Source: an uncultured Eubacterium sp.
GTDB lineage: Bacteria > Bacillota > Clostridia > Lachnospirales > Lachnospiraceae
Length of the DNA: 64,000 nucleotides
Direction: 5' to 3'
Assembly (NCBI GenBank): GCA_910586225.1
Contig: CAJUIL010000018.1
Location: 8,292 to 72,291, forward strand
Shown: in pieces, positions 43,151 through 52,200 of the stretch
Numbering within the stretch: the first letter of the stretch is position 1
Layout: the number at the start of each line of letters is the position of its first letter
Made by a program: the position numbers and the translations under genes
Notes under the pieces: model-generated
Told to the model about the DNA's origin: nothing
The model's database searches: none
The model's input: the letters and a program-made list of their open reading frames with translations, nothing else

Positions 43151-43484
43151 TCATGATCTCCGCCACCGACTTCATGATCCGGACATACATCGAATAGCTG
43201 TCGGATCCCTGTTTTTTTGTCTTGCACTCCGCTGTGCTCCACATATCCAGCACAGCGTCCGACGGCTGTACCTCGCCCCAGAGCAGCTCATCCGCTCCCG
43301 CGTCCAGCGCGCCGCAAATGCTCACAAAGGTTTCCAGGCTCATGATCCGCGTCCCGCGCTCGATATGCCCAAGGAACGACATACTGATACCGCATCTTTT
43401 CGCAAGCTCGTCCTGTGACCAGCCCTTGGCCTTGCGCACCTGACGGATACGCATCCCCATCCGTGTATAATCCAGCTCTCTCAT
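43140..43484 (-). CDS. XRE-family transcriptional regulator at the head of the glycan locus
   Basis: The 114-residue product has an N-terminal helix-turn-helix of the XRE/Cro type (about residues 10-64; I-R-Q-V-R-K-A-K-G-W-S-Q-D-E-L-A, then S-x-S-F-L-G-H-I-E-R-G) and a short C-terminal helical tail. It lacks any enzymatic or membrane part. AGGAGGAAGCT sets the start at 43484. It is the first gene behind the promoter at 43,564-43,592, and a palindromic sequence lies between promoter and start codon, so autoregulation and control of the downstream glycan genes are likely. Confidence 0.88.
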   Translation of the reverse strand: MRELDYTRMGMRIRQVRKAKGWSQDELAKRCGISMSFLGHIERGTRIMSLETFVSICGALDAGADELLWGEVQPSDAVLDMWSTAECKTKKQGSDSYSMYVRIMKSVAEIMNEA

Positions 43485-43563
43485 AGCTTCCTCCTGTCTG
43501 CGCATAACTTTTTATTACAAATTGTTATGCACTGGCATTGTAATCTGATATAAGCAAACCCGC

Positions 43564-43592
43564 ATAATATAAGGGAAAAATAAGAATTTCAA
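43564..43592 (-). promoter_or_regulatory. Sigma-A promoter of the glycan operon
   Basis: On the minus strand TTGAAA (43592-43587) and TATTAT (43569-43564) are 17 bp apart. It points at the regulator gene, with the left inverted-repeat copy between it and the ATG. Confidence 0.7.
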
Positions 43593-43605
43593 GAAATATT
43601 TCATG

Positions 43606-43640
43606 AAAAAAAGCCTGCCGCTTTTCACAAACGGCAGGCT
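43606..43640 (-). terminator. Intrinsic terminator upstream of the glycan promoter
   Basis: A perfect 9-bp GC-rich stem (43612-43620 with 43632-43640) is followed on the minus strand by a T-run. It would stop minus-strand transcription from the EFR1/mtnN side and insulate the glycan promoter that lies just past it. Confidence 0.8.
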
Positions 43641-43755
43641 CACCCGGTTTTCAATTATGACTGAGCATTTTTGTATTTTATTGTATATATAGTCCAAAAA
43701 AATCCCGCGTACTATCTGCAATATCTGGTAATTCTATACATTTTTATTGTTTTTG

Positions 43756-43784
43756 TTGCAAAAAGCAACGAATTGGTATAGAAT
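43756..43784 (+). promoter_or_regulatory. Orphan plus-strand promoter
   Basis: TTGCAA at 43756-43761 and TAGAAT at 43779-43784 are spaced by 17 bp. It fires rightwards across the right inverted-repeat copy, but no convincing plus-strand gene follows. The only candidate is a 33-codon ORF at 43837-43938 without a ribosome binding site. The rest of 43,819-43,991 holds nothing I can assign. Confidence 0.5.
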
Positions 43785-43991
43785 ACTTTCAGGCAACAAT
43801 TTGTAATAAAATGTTATGTATCAGCACTGTTTTTCTATGTCTGAAAATAAAAGTCTGTTCCTGTACATCATTATACTGTCAGCAAACGTCTCATATACCC
43901 ATCACTCTCCGCAAAATAATCAAAGCCAGCAAGCATAAAACAATCCCGGAAACGCCATTGTATCAGCATTTCCGGGAAATCCTTACACCTA

Positions 43992-44314
43992 TCATTTCGT
44001 ATTTTTTCTAACAAGCTCCTCAAGCAGCGCCACTGTAATATCCCTCGCAATCCTCGACGCCCTGACACAGTTTGCTTCAAAATTACAAGCTCCAAGATGC
44101 TCATCTGTATCCGCAACGCACCGGACCGCAAGAAACGGTACGCTGTTCACATAAGGATCCATTCCGCCGGCCGTTCCTGTATTGATCAAAATGCTCACGC
44201 CAAAATCATCGATCATGATCTGCGACGCTATGGCATCATTTACCTTGCAATGCTCTATGACAGACAGAAAAGGAGCCGCTCCTCATCACTTGCACATATA
44301 ATACCCGCTATCAT
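43992..44314 (-). pseudogene. mtnN: Decayed 5'-methylthioadenosine/SAH nucleosidase
   Basis: An intact start (M-I-A-G-I-I-C-A-S-D-E-E) at 44314 with a GAGGAAGGGG ribosome binding site soon runs into stops. Family sequence then resumes in another frame (K-V-N-D-A-I-A-S-Q, I-N-T-G-T-A-G-G-M-D-P), skips the central part, and ends with a good C-terminus (F-L-A-V-R-C-V-A-D-T-D-E-H). Only about a third of the roughly 230-residue enzyme remains, with at least two internal deletions. It follows the EFR1 gene on the same strand. Confidence 0.82.
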
Positions 44315-44329
44315 AATCCCCTTCCTCGA

Positions 44330-45103
44330 CTACGATCTGCTTTCGCCAGTGATATCATCAATTCCTTTGTACTGTTTTTTCGGTTTTTTGTGGATAAATA
44401 CCGTACAGCTTTGCTTCGGACACAAATTTACACAACGATAGCAAAGCGTACATTTTCCTTTTTGCACTACCCTTCCATCTATTAATTCCAGATTATGCGC
44501 TGGGCACTTTTGTACACAAGCTCCGCATCCGATACAGCTTTCATCCGTATGAAAGGAGGAACGTCCCTGCTGCTCGATTTTTGCAAAAGCTACGTTCTGC
44601 GTCTTTCCAAGCAGCGTAGATCCCAGACTCCATCCGCGTTTTTTTACAATGCCGCGCCGGATGTCTGCGCATACGCGGTCGAGCTTTTTCAAAGCTTTGA
44701 GCGGTTTTTTTCTCTTTTCCTTCTCTGAAATCGGGAATAAAGAAAAATTGCAGATATTATTCGGCATGAAAAAGTGCTCCGCATAGATCACCTGTTTCTC
44801 ACATCCCGGAAGCAGCCTGGCAAACGCCCTTGCTCCATCTCCGGAAAATAACATCTGCGTGCAAAAAATAATGAGCTTTTTCCCTTCCAGACAATTCCGA
44901 TAACAGAAAGCAAAACTCCGCATGATCCGCGGCACACAGGAGCCGTAAATAGGATAACAGACCGCTACCGTATCCTCGCTGCTTAACAATTCCTTCCAGT
45001 TCAGCTTTTGTTCTATGCTGTATGCCTGGATATCCATCCGCTTTGCAAACTGCTCCGCAATATATTTCGAATTTCCAGTTCCTGAAAAATATATGATGAT
45101 CAT
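44330..45103 (-). CDS. EFR1-type flavodoxin/ferredoxin fusion
   Basis: The 257-residue product has an N-terminal flavodoxin-like domain (Y-F-S-G-T-G-N-S, FMN phosphate loop) and a C-terminal pair of [4Fe-4S] motifs (C-I-G-C-G-A-C-V-Q-K-C-P and C-T-L-C-Y-R-C-V-N-L-C-P). This combination is the EFR1 family of clostridial electron carriers, cytoplasmic and of unspecified partner. AAAGGAGTATT sets the start at 45103. The mtnN remnant follows 16 bp downstream. Confidence 0.9.
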   Translation of the reverse strand: MIIIYFSGTGNSKYIAEQFAKRMDIQAYSIEQKLNWKELLSSEDTVAVCYPIYGSCVPRIMRSFAFCYRNCLEGKKLIIFCTQMLFSGDGARAFARLLPGCEKQVIYAEHFFMPNNICNFSLFPISEKEKRKKPLKALKKLDRVCADIRRGIVKKRGWSLGSTLLGKTQNVAFAKIEQQGRSSFHTDESCIGCGACVQKCPAHNLELIDGRVVQKGKCTLCYRCVNLCPKQSCTVFIHKKPKKQYKGIDDITGESRS

Positions 45104-45223
45104 AATACTCCTTTCTTTGACTTTCGGTTCATTGCCTCTGATTGACCGCCTTCTGATAATAAACTTCACGATGTCTTAAAAACTGGTTACGATTCGACAA
45201 ATTGCGCTTTTACTATACCAATG

Positions 45224-45406
45224 CTATTTTACCCGGTACTGCTCGGCTTCCTCGTCCGTAAGTGGTCTGCCTAACACCTTTACCACATCAATCATTTTGC
45301 GCCATTCATAACGCTTTCCGTCTGACGGTTCCGTCAATCTGCCGTCTTTCGCATAATCGGCAATATCCTCAAACAAACTGGTTCTTTTTCTTTCCATCGT
45401 CAACAT
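45224..45406 (-). CDS. Small hypothetical protein downstream of the GNAT gene
   Basis: A 60-residue, highly charged protein (M-L-T-M-E-R-K-R-T-S; ends P-L-T-D-E-E-A-E-Q-Y-R-V-K) begins 8 bp after the stop of the GNAT gene and is surely co-transcribed with it. No domain is recognised. The start could also be the ATG three codons later. The close pairing with an acetyltransferase resembles toxin-antitoxin layouts, but the usual order and motifs are not clear enough to call one. Confidence 0.55.
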   Translation of the reverse strand: MLTMERKRTSLFEDIADYAKDGRLTEPSDGKRYEWRKMIDVVKVLGRPLTDEEAEQYRVK

Positions 45407-45414
45407 ACCACCAC

Positions 45415-45912
45415 CTACTTTCTAATATATTTTTCTATGAGTATGTACGCTGCTGCTTCATCTATATACATACGCTGTCCTCTTGCCACCTGTGCATTCA
45501 AGACTTTCTGATAATATGCAATCAGTTCACTTTTCGCCGTAAATGCCATAAACCCGTCACATCCCGCCTCCATACTGACCTGACAGGCAATCGCAAACAA
45601 GTGACCACCTACACCTTGATATTTTCCCGTGTGGCCGTAGTTGTGCGGCGCAGTTTCAACAATATCAACATCTGCCACACCACCATCTATCCTTAGTGAA
45701 ATGCTTCCCTGCACTGTATCATCATCGGCTAAAAACAATTCATAAATATTGTAACCGTTTTTCTCCGTCCTACTCCAATCGAATTTCCAACACTTATAGT
45801 CTTTCGGCTTAATTGGCATTGAACGCAACTGGTAATCTGTCTCCACCTGCTCCCTGGTCTTTCGCTCTACCAAGCAGTCTGTAAATTCATCTATCAGAAT
45901 ATCTACTTCCAT
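45415..45912 (-). CDS. GNAT-fold acetyltransferase-like protein
   Basis: The 165-residue product ends in a GNAT-like core: Y-Q-G-V-G-G-H-L-F-A-I-A near residue 98 corresponds to the acetyl-CoA loop (Q/R-x-x-G-x-G/A), followed by a helix, F-M-A-F-T-A-K-S and Y-Y-Q-K-V-L-N-A. The N-terminal half is acidic and unassigned. The substrate is unknown; protein or small-molecule acetylation is possible. AAAGGAAAAATGAT precedes the ATG, and a TATAAT box lies about 30 bp upstream. Confidence 0.68.
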   Translation of the reverse strand: MEVDILIDEFTDCLVERKTREQVETDYQLRSMPIKPKDYKCWKFDWSRTEKNGYNIYELFLADDDTVQGSISLRIDGGVADVDIVETAPHNYGHTGKYQGVGGHLFAIACQVSMEAGCDGFMAFTAKSELIAYYQKVLNAQVARGQRMYIDEAAAYILIEKYIRK

Positions 45913-45933
45913 ATCATTTTTCCTTTCCCCTTG

Positions 45934-45962
45934 ATTATAACATAAAATCCTATGCTTTTCTA
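45934..45962 (-). promoter_or_regulatory. Candidate promoter for the GNAT gene
   Basis: On the minus strand TAGAAA (45962-45957) and a perfect TATAAT (45939-45934) are 17 bp apart, directly upstream of the ribosome binding site. Confidence 0.5.
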
Positions 45963-46116
45963 TCCAAATTCAATATATGCTTTTTTCTTTTTCCCACTTG
46001 CCAACTTCCCGTTTCAAAGTAAGATACGACACTTTGGAAGGAAGGGAAACGCCGCCATCCACCCTTGAAAAGAAACTAACACAGATACTCGATGAAAAAA
46101 ATTTATATACTATAAT

Positions 46117-46155
46117 GACGCCGGGCTTGGCCACAAGAAAGGCCCGCACGACGTC
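46117..46155. repeat. Long imperfect hairpin in a gene-free stretch
   Basis: A 39-nt GC-rich imperfect palindrome (gacgccgggc...gcccgcacgacgtc) lies in otherwise AT-rich DNA between the GNAT gene and the giant-protein operon. Both strands read open through it without start signals. It has the look of a dispersed palindromic element. The rest of 45,963-46,216 shows no gene. Confidence 0.45.
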
Positions 46156-46216
46156 AAACACTTTATAAAGAAAAGGCTTCTACACAAAGCTTTTCTGAAT
46201 CCCTATGTCATTACCC

Positions 46217-46237
46217 AAAAAAACAGCTTCTAAAGCT
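46217..46237 (-). terminator. Intrinsic terminator of the giant-protein operon
   Basis: On the minus strand AGCTT-tag-AAGCT forms a short stem that begins in the stop codon of the 2,887-residue protein gene and is followed by seven T's (46223-46217). The stem is short but the T-run is strong. Confidence 0.6.
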
Positions 46238-49200
46238 TATTCCGCAAAAATTCCCCCACACTCCTTTTCAAACCTTGCACAGACCAACGCCATATTTTCA
46301 TCCGCCTGATAAACTGCCGCCTCAAAGCAAAACTTCCCTCCAAGCGATAAAAAATAAGCATGACTACGACACCAGTCCGATAAATTTTCCAAAAAACGGC
46401 CCATCTGTGCATCCGGCTCAAAGGTGACCGGAATGCTGCCGCACAGCTCTCCGCCGCTTCCATGTACCCGATAGCGAAAAAATACAGACACGCTAACTGC
46501 CGCCTGCTCACTAAGCTGCAATCTGTCCCACATATCCAACAGCGCTTGCTCCAAGGTTTCTCCTGTCAGTCCAACCGGCTCGTGGTACTCGATCGATACC
46601 CTCATGTCCGCCGCAGACACTAGCTCTGTCTGGAATATAAACGCCTCCCGCACCGTCTGCCCAGCAGATAAAAGCAGGTTGTCGTTTTGTATGATCCACG
46701 CAGATGTTTTCACAATGCTGCAGGTATATACAGATAAATGCGATATCAAAAGGCGGAATGTCACAGTCCCTTCCTCTCTGCTGCCCGACACAGGCTCCAC
46801 CGCGCCGATATGCGCACCCATTGTCTTTAATAGATGCTCGCTTTCGTATGACGGTAAGACCGTATATTGGGGCTTTCCCTCCTGGTCAAAGCACATGGTC
46901 ACCTGCACTTCGACCGATTGCCCGACAAAGCGGCTTTTTGCCTGCCGCACTGCAGAATAATCCTGCACCTTAGCAAATGCATCCGCAAGCTCTGCCATCG
47001 TCTGATACGCCTCTTGGAAGTTTTCTTCTGTCTGCAGATCCTTCCAGAGCTGCTCGCGTTTGCAGAAATAGTCCGCCATTACGGCAAAGGTATCCCTTTC
47101 CTTTCTGCGGCCTTTTCCTTTCTGCTGCGAAAAATCCAGCCGGACGCACACCGTATACTGCTCATAAGCGCCGCAGCTAAACTCTCCCGACCAATCCCAG
47201 TACAAAAGCTCGTCCCTATTTGCCTCGTAGCTCTGGCCTTGTATGACAGGAGGAAGCGGACACTCCCTGCGCGGGCATAGGATATCGGCATCTATGCCAA
47301 GATCCAGCGACACATCCGCATCCTGATCCGTCATAGGCTTCGCAAACTGAAGCCACTTTGAACGCTCATATCCCCCGCCTGCTGGTACGATATCATATTC
47401 CAAGGCGGAAAGGCATATCTGCGGCGGCGTCCGCTCTTCTTTTTCGTTCCAAGGATTGCCTGTTAAAAAAAGGCAAAAAATATCTGACTGGCTGGATACC
47501 TTTCCGGCAAACAGCAGATGTGGCATAGCGACTCCCGCTTCCAAACGAAGCAGCTCCTTTTGTTCGCTCCCGCCATCCCCTATGCCGACATGGTAAACCA
47601 GCATCACGCCTGGCTCGCAGGCAAAGCGCAGATCCCGCAAAAGTCTGTCCTCAGCAAATGCCTGCGCCTGTGCCATCGGAATATCCGCACACTCCCTTCG
47701 GATCGGAAGAAGCCTCCTCGCCAGCCTCGCCGCCAGCCCTTTCTTTGCATCCGCCAGCTGCCTTACCCCGTCCGGACACCGTCTGGCTGCTTTTGCAGCC
47801 AATTCTGCCTGCAGCAGATTTTCAATATCAGATAAAAACTGCTGCTCCCAGACATTGGCATCCACATGGATCAAGCTCTGCACCTGCTTTTTCCCATGGG
47901 AATCCGTCACCTCAACATCCCTTGTAATAAGCTCGTTTGCAAATGGCGTAAACGCGGCAGGCTCCGGCGACCTGATCTTGCCCTGGGCTGTCTGATACGT
48001 GTACGGCGCGATCCTGATCTTTCCGATCAGATTTCTGACTGGCACATAATAATATGCCTGCGTGGAATCGTGCGCGAGCTTATATCCGCTCTGGAACGCA
48101 TTCGCAAATCCTTCTGCAAATCTATTCGGATCAGAATCCGCACTTATTACAGACTCCGCCATCGTTACCTGCTCTGACACTGACTGCGCGCCATCCCGCG
48201 TAATCGTAAGGCATACGGCAAGCGGCACGATCTCACTTGGCAGGCTGCCCTGTATCGGCAGAAAGATCTCAATCGGCGCGATCGGCGTATGAATCCCCTT
48301 ACTCAGATTTTGACACAGCGCATTTTCATACGCTCTCAGCGCCGCGCAGGACTCCTCGCCCAATCCATAGACCTGCTCCGAAAGCGATACCCGCGCAGAC
48401 AGCTTGATATCCGTACAACCGTGCTGCTGGCGCGCAATTTCCGCCATATCCGCCTTCGCATGATCTATCTGACGCGCAGCCTCCTCCATATCCGCCTTTG
48501 CTTCGTCTGCATAATGAGCACCTGCCTCCATTTCCGCTCTTGCATCGTCTGCATGATAAGCACCTGCCTCCATATCCGCCTTTGCTTCGTCTGCATAGCG
48601 CACAGCTTTTTCCTGCGCTCCCGTATACTCCCCGGTAATTTTTACCGCAATCTGATCTCCAAAACGCACAAAGCAATAACAAAAGCGGGTATCCGGCAGC
48701 TCATGAAGCGCGATCAGGTTGTCGTTATATTCCCCTGTCACCAACACCCCGCCGTTTTCCACCGCAGCCGTATTGCCCAGCACATCCCGCAGCTCAAAAT
48801 ACAGCGTAAACTGCTTTCCTACCGCAGAATAAAAATTGCCCTCCGGTTCCTCTAATTTCCAAAGCGGTACCGCTGCCTGATACGAAAGCCGGCCCTGCGC
48901 TTCCTCCGCCGGCAGTATCGGCGCTGACTCTACATACGCGCCGCGCAGCCTGTCATATACACGGTAACCCAAAATCTGGTACAAGCTCTGCGCCGTGCCC
49001 TCCTCGCTTTGGGGACAAGTCAGCTGAAAGCCCACGCAGCCCCTTGGAAATACTGGGTCATACACGGTTTCTCTTATCCCTGACAAAACAACCGATGCAT
49101 TCTTATCAGAAAGGCTAAGCGCATTTACAACGTCTGCGCATGGATGCGCATCTGGATACTCTGCCAAAAGTACAAGCTGCCCCCTTCCATTTTCATCAAA

Positions 49201-52200
49201 AACAGTATCCGGAAGCGAAGCCTTGTCATGGCAGAGCCAGAAACCGCCGCCGACTACCGAGCATTCCCAAAGCATCGTCAGAAATTTTCCACACGCATCT
49301 GGCCCCGTATCTGTGATCGCAGCGATATAGGCATTCTCATTCTCCGATTCTGATTTCCGCCCATTGGTAAAGCCGCTGTGCGTTTCCTTTGAAAAATGTG
49401 TCTGGATCAGCAGACAGCTTTCAAAAAACAACTGTGCCAGCCCGGTCTTGTCGGCTTCCAGCTTCGAAGGGACGTAAAAAAGCCTGCACCGGCTGACATC
49501 CGCTCCTGTCAGCTGATAGAGCAGCTCTCTGTCTGATGCGGCCGCTCCATACATACCATAAATTCCTGCTGACTGCTTTTGGATCTCCAGCGAAAGCAGC
49601 GTACAAAAGCGCGGCTTTGTATCCGCCCGCTCCAGCTGCGGCAGCTCGCCGCAGGCGCGGATATATTCTATGCAGTCCCTCGGCAGCCGCACGATCCGCT
49701 CCGCTTCCTGGCTGTTTAATACTTCTTCTCCATCCGCTATCAGCCAGCGCTTCCCATGACTATGCATAGACGGCAGCTGCACCGGGCCATCCGGCCTTAT
49801 CAGCTCTCCGGACGGCATAAACCTTTCCAGATGCGTCCATACCCTCTGCTCTGTATCCGGTGCAATCCATTCCGCAGAATCATCCTGACAACGGATCGAA
49901 ACCGTTAGCTGACTGGCCTGCCTCCGCCAAGGAATCTGCTGTCCAAGCAGCTGATACAGCGGCGTTTCTTTTTGTGTGGAAGGCGCAGGCGGACGCGCGC
50001 CCTGCAAAAACGCACGCGAGAGTATCGCACCTGTCTGCTCTGCCGCGGACTCCGTAATAATCCTCTTTTCCAGCTCCGCCTTTGGGATGCGGCACGGCTT
50101 TTTGATCACTACCTCCTGCTCTTTGGCAAGCTGCGCGCCGTATTCTTCGACTGCCAGGACAAGCGATGACATCGGATAGCATTTTAAAAGCTCTGATACC
50201 GCCGCTGTCCTTTCTATTCCCGCATGATCTAAGGTGATCACGCTCATCGGCCTTAACGCTTCGGCGTGCCATAGCGGATACGCCCAAGGATCCTCCCGGA
50301 AATCAGGATAGCAGACACGAAACAGCCTGCCGCTGCTGGCAGATCCCTTAATCCTGCCTGGATACCCTTTTGGTATCTGGCAGCTATCTGGCTTTTCTCC
50401 GGGCTCTTTTCCATTGCATTGTATCCATGCGTTCCGAAAAGAAATCCATGTATCCGATTCCGCCAGATGATCCAAAAGATACAGCATCTTGGCAACGCTG
50501 ATCACCGTATCCCCGCTCAATGCCGTATAAATGCCGTCAGGCAGCTTTAATTCCTGCGCGCCGGGCTGCCTGCATTCCCACTCCAGATCCACCGGATTGT
50601 TTTCCAGCAAATATTGGGCATACGGCGTATAAAGTACATCCGGATCAAACAACCTGACATAAAACACAGCGCTAAGCTGCAGCAGCGTAAGCCCCGCGCT
50701 CTGGTTGTCAAACTGATATCCGCTGTAAACAGGCTGGATATCCTCACAAAAGACAGACTCCTCTTTTACCGCATCCCAAAGAAGCTCCTGCGCGCTGTCG
50801 GATCCGTTTTTTATCTCCACCGCGATCCTCTCTGCAATTTTCTGCAAAGAATCCCCCTGCGATACGATCATCGGATGTTTTGGGATAACCGGTACAAAAA
50901 GCTGCAGCTGCGGCTGTTCTGCCAATATCGTTTCCAGCTTTCCCCCATATGTATTGACGACGGTTTCCAAAGAAGCCGTACAAACCGGCACACTTTCAAA
51001 CAGCGCGCCCATTCTTCCCTGCAGCTCCTCCAATGCCATACGAAACCAGTCAGTAAGCAGCGCGCCGCACAGCGGCAGCTTCCCGCCCGCCGCCCGCCTT
51101 TCTCTGGAAAGCGCATATACCGGATCGGCATTCAGACGGTAAAAATAACGGGAAATCTCCTCCATATCCGCTTCGTTTATCCTCGCCCTGCCAAAATCGA
51201 GCTCTGCGCCATCCACTGTCAATATCAGCTGCGGCAGCATCGGAAAGATAGTCCCCTGCTCCTCCGGCTCCTGCCCGTCCAAGTCAGCAAGCCTTGGCGT
51301 TACGGTCAGATTAGCAGACAAAAGCTGCAGCAGACGCTCATAGGTCAGGCTGTCCGCAAAGCCCTTGTCCGTGATCTGCTCCATATCCTCCGCCGTTATT
51401 TCGCCGCCTTCTATATGCGCAAATATCCAGTAAAGCAGCATCGTGAGTATCGACTGCATTTCCTCCCTGCGTATCACAGGCAAAAAAGCAAGACACAGCG
51501 TTTGTGCTTTTCCGGAAAAGTCCACAGAAAACATAGGTGAGATCACCGGGGTTATCTTCCACTGGCCTGTCTTAATACATGGATCCGCCAAGATCCTTGC
51601 AGTATTTTTTCCGGCCGCCAGATGCCACGGCGCAGTCTGATCCTCACCAAAGGTAAAGACCGCCCGTTCATGAAAATGAAAGGAAAAGTGGATTTTGAAA
51701 AAAATGATCTTGATCGACGCGCAAAGCTTCAGATCCAGATCCAAAGCTACCACGGCCTTCCGGTAGCTTTCAAGCTCCACCTCGCAAAACGCCGCGATGG
51801 AAGCTGTCGCAGATACCGTAATGATCTTAAGATCCACGCTTAAAAACAAGCTCCCATAGACGCCTGCCACAGCCCTTACCCGATAATAAAAAGCCTGCAC
51901 CTCGGACTGCTTTTTCGGCTTGTATACCGCAAAGGTGCCCTCAAAGATTCCTGTCATCGTCAGGGAAACACCGCCTTTTACAATTCCAAGGTCAAAGGAG
52001 CGCATCAGCCCGATAGACAGACCGATCCCCATTTTTACAACCGGAGAAAAAATCCCGTTTGCAGCTGCCGGAACCGCCTGCACCGCATCCCCGGTAAACG
52101 TGCCAAAATAAAATCCCCCCTTGCCGCCGAATAAGCCAAAGGATAAGCCAAAAGACCGCGAAAAATCCTGTTTATGCGGAAAGCCAAGATCCAGATAAAA

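Larger units (their letters stand above)
43503..43818. repeat. 24-bp inverted repeats flanking a promoter segment upstream of the glycan operon
   Basis: The left copy at 43503-43526 and the right copy at 43795-43818 are reverse complements with a single mismatch over 24 bp (core TTTTATTACAAATTGTT). They enclose 268 bp that hold two outward-facing promoters and one terminator. Both copies lie just downstream of a promoter, so they could be paired operators of the XRE regulator or the ends of an invertible promoter segment. No recombinase gene is in the window. Confidence 0.75.

Noticed and set aside
43515..43721. 68-codon minus-strand ORF upstream of the XRE regulator
   Set aside because: It runs through the intrinsic terminator and the promoter of the glycan operon and has no ribosome binding site.
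45970..46168. Opposing 63-codon ORFs on both strands
   Set aside because: They are created by the palindromic hairpin, and neither has translation signals or a recognisable domain.
48430..48597. CRISPR array
   Set aside because: The repeats are directly abutting 42-bp units in frame within a large coding sequence, without spacers.
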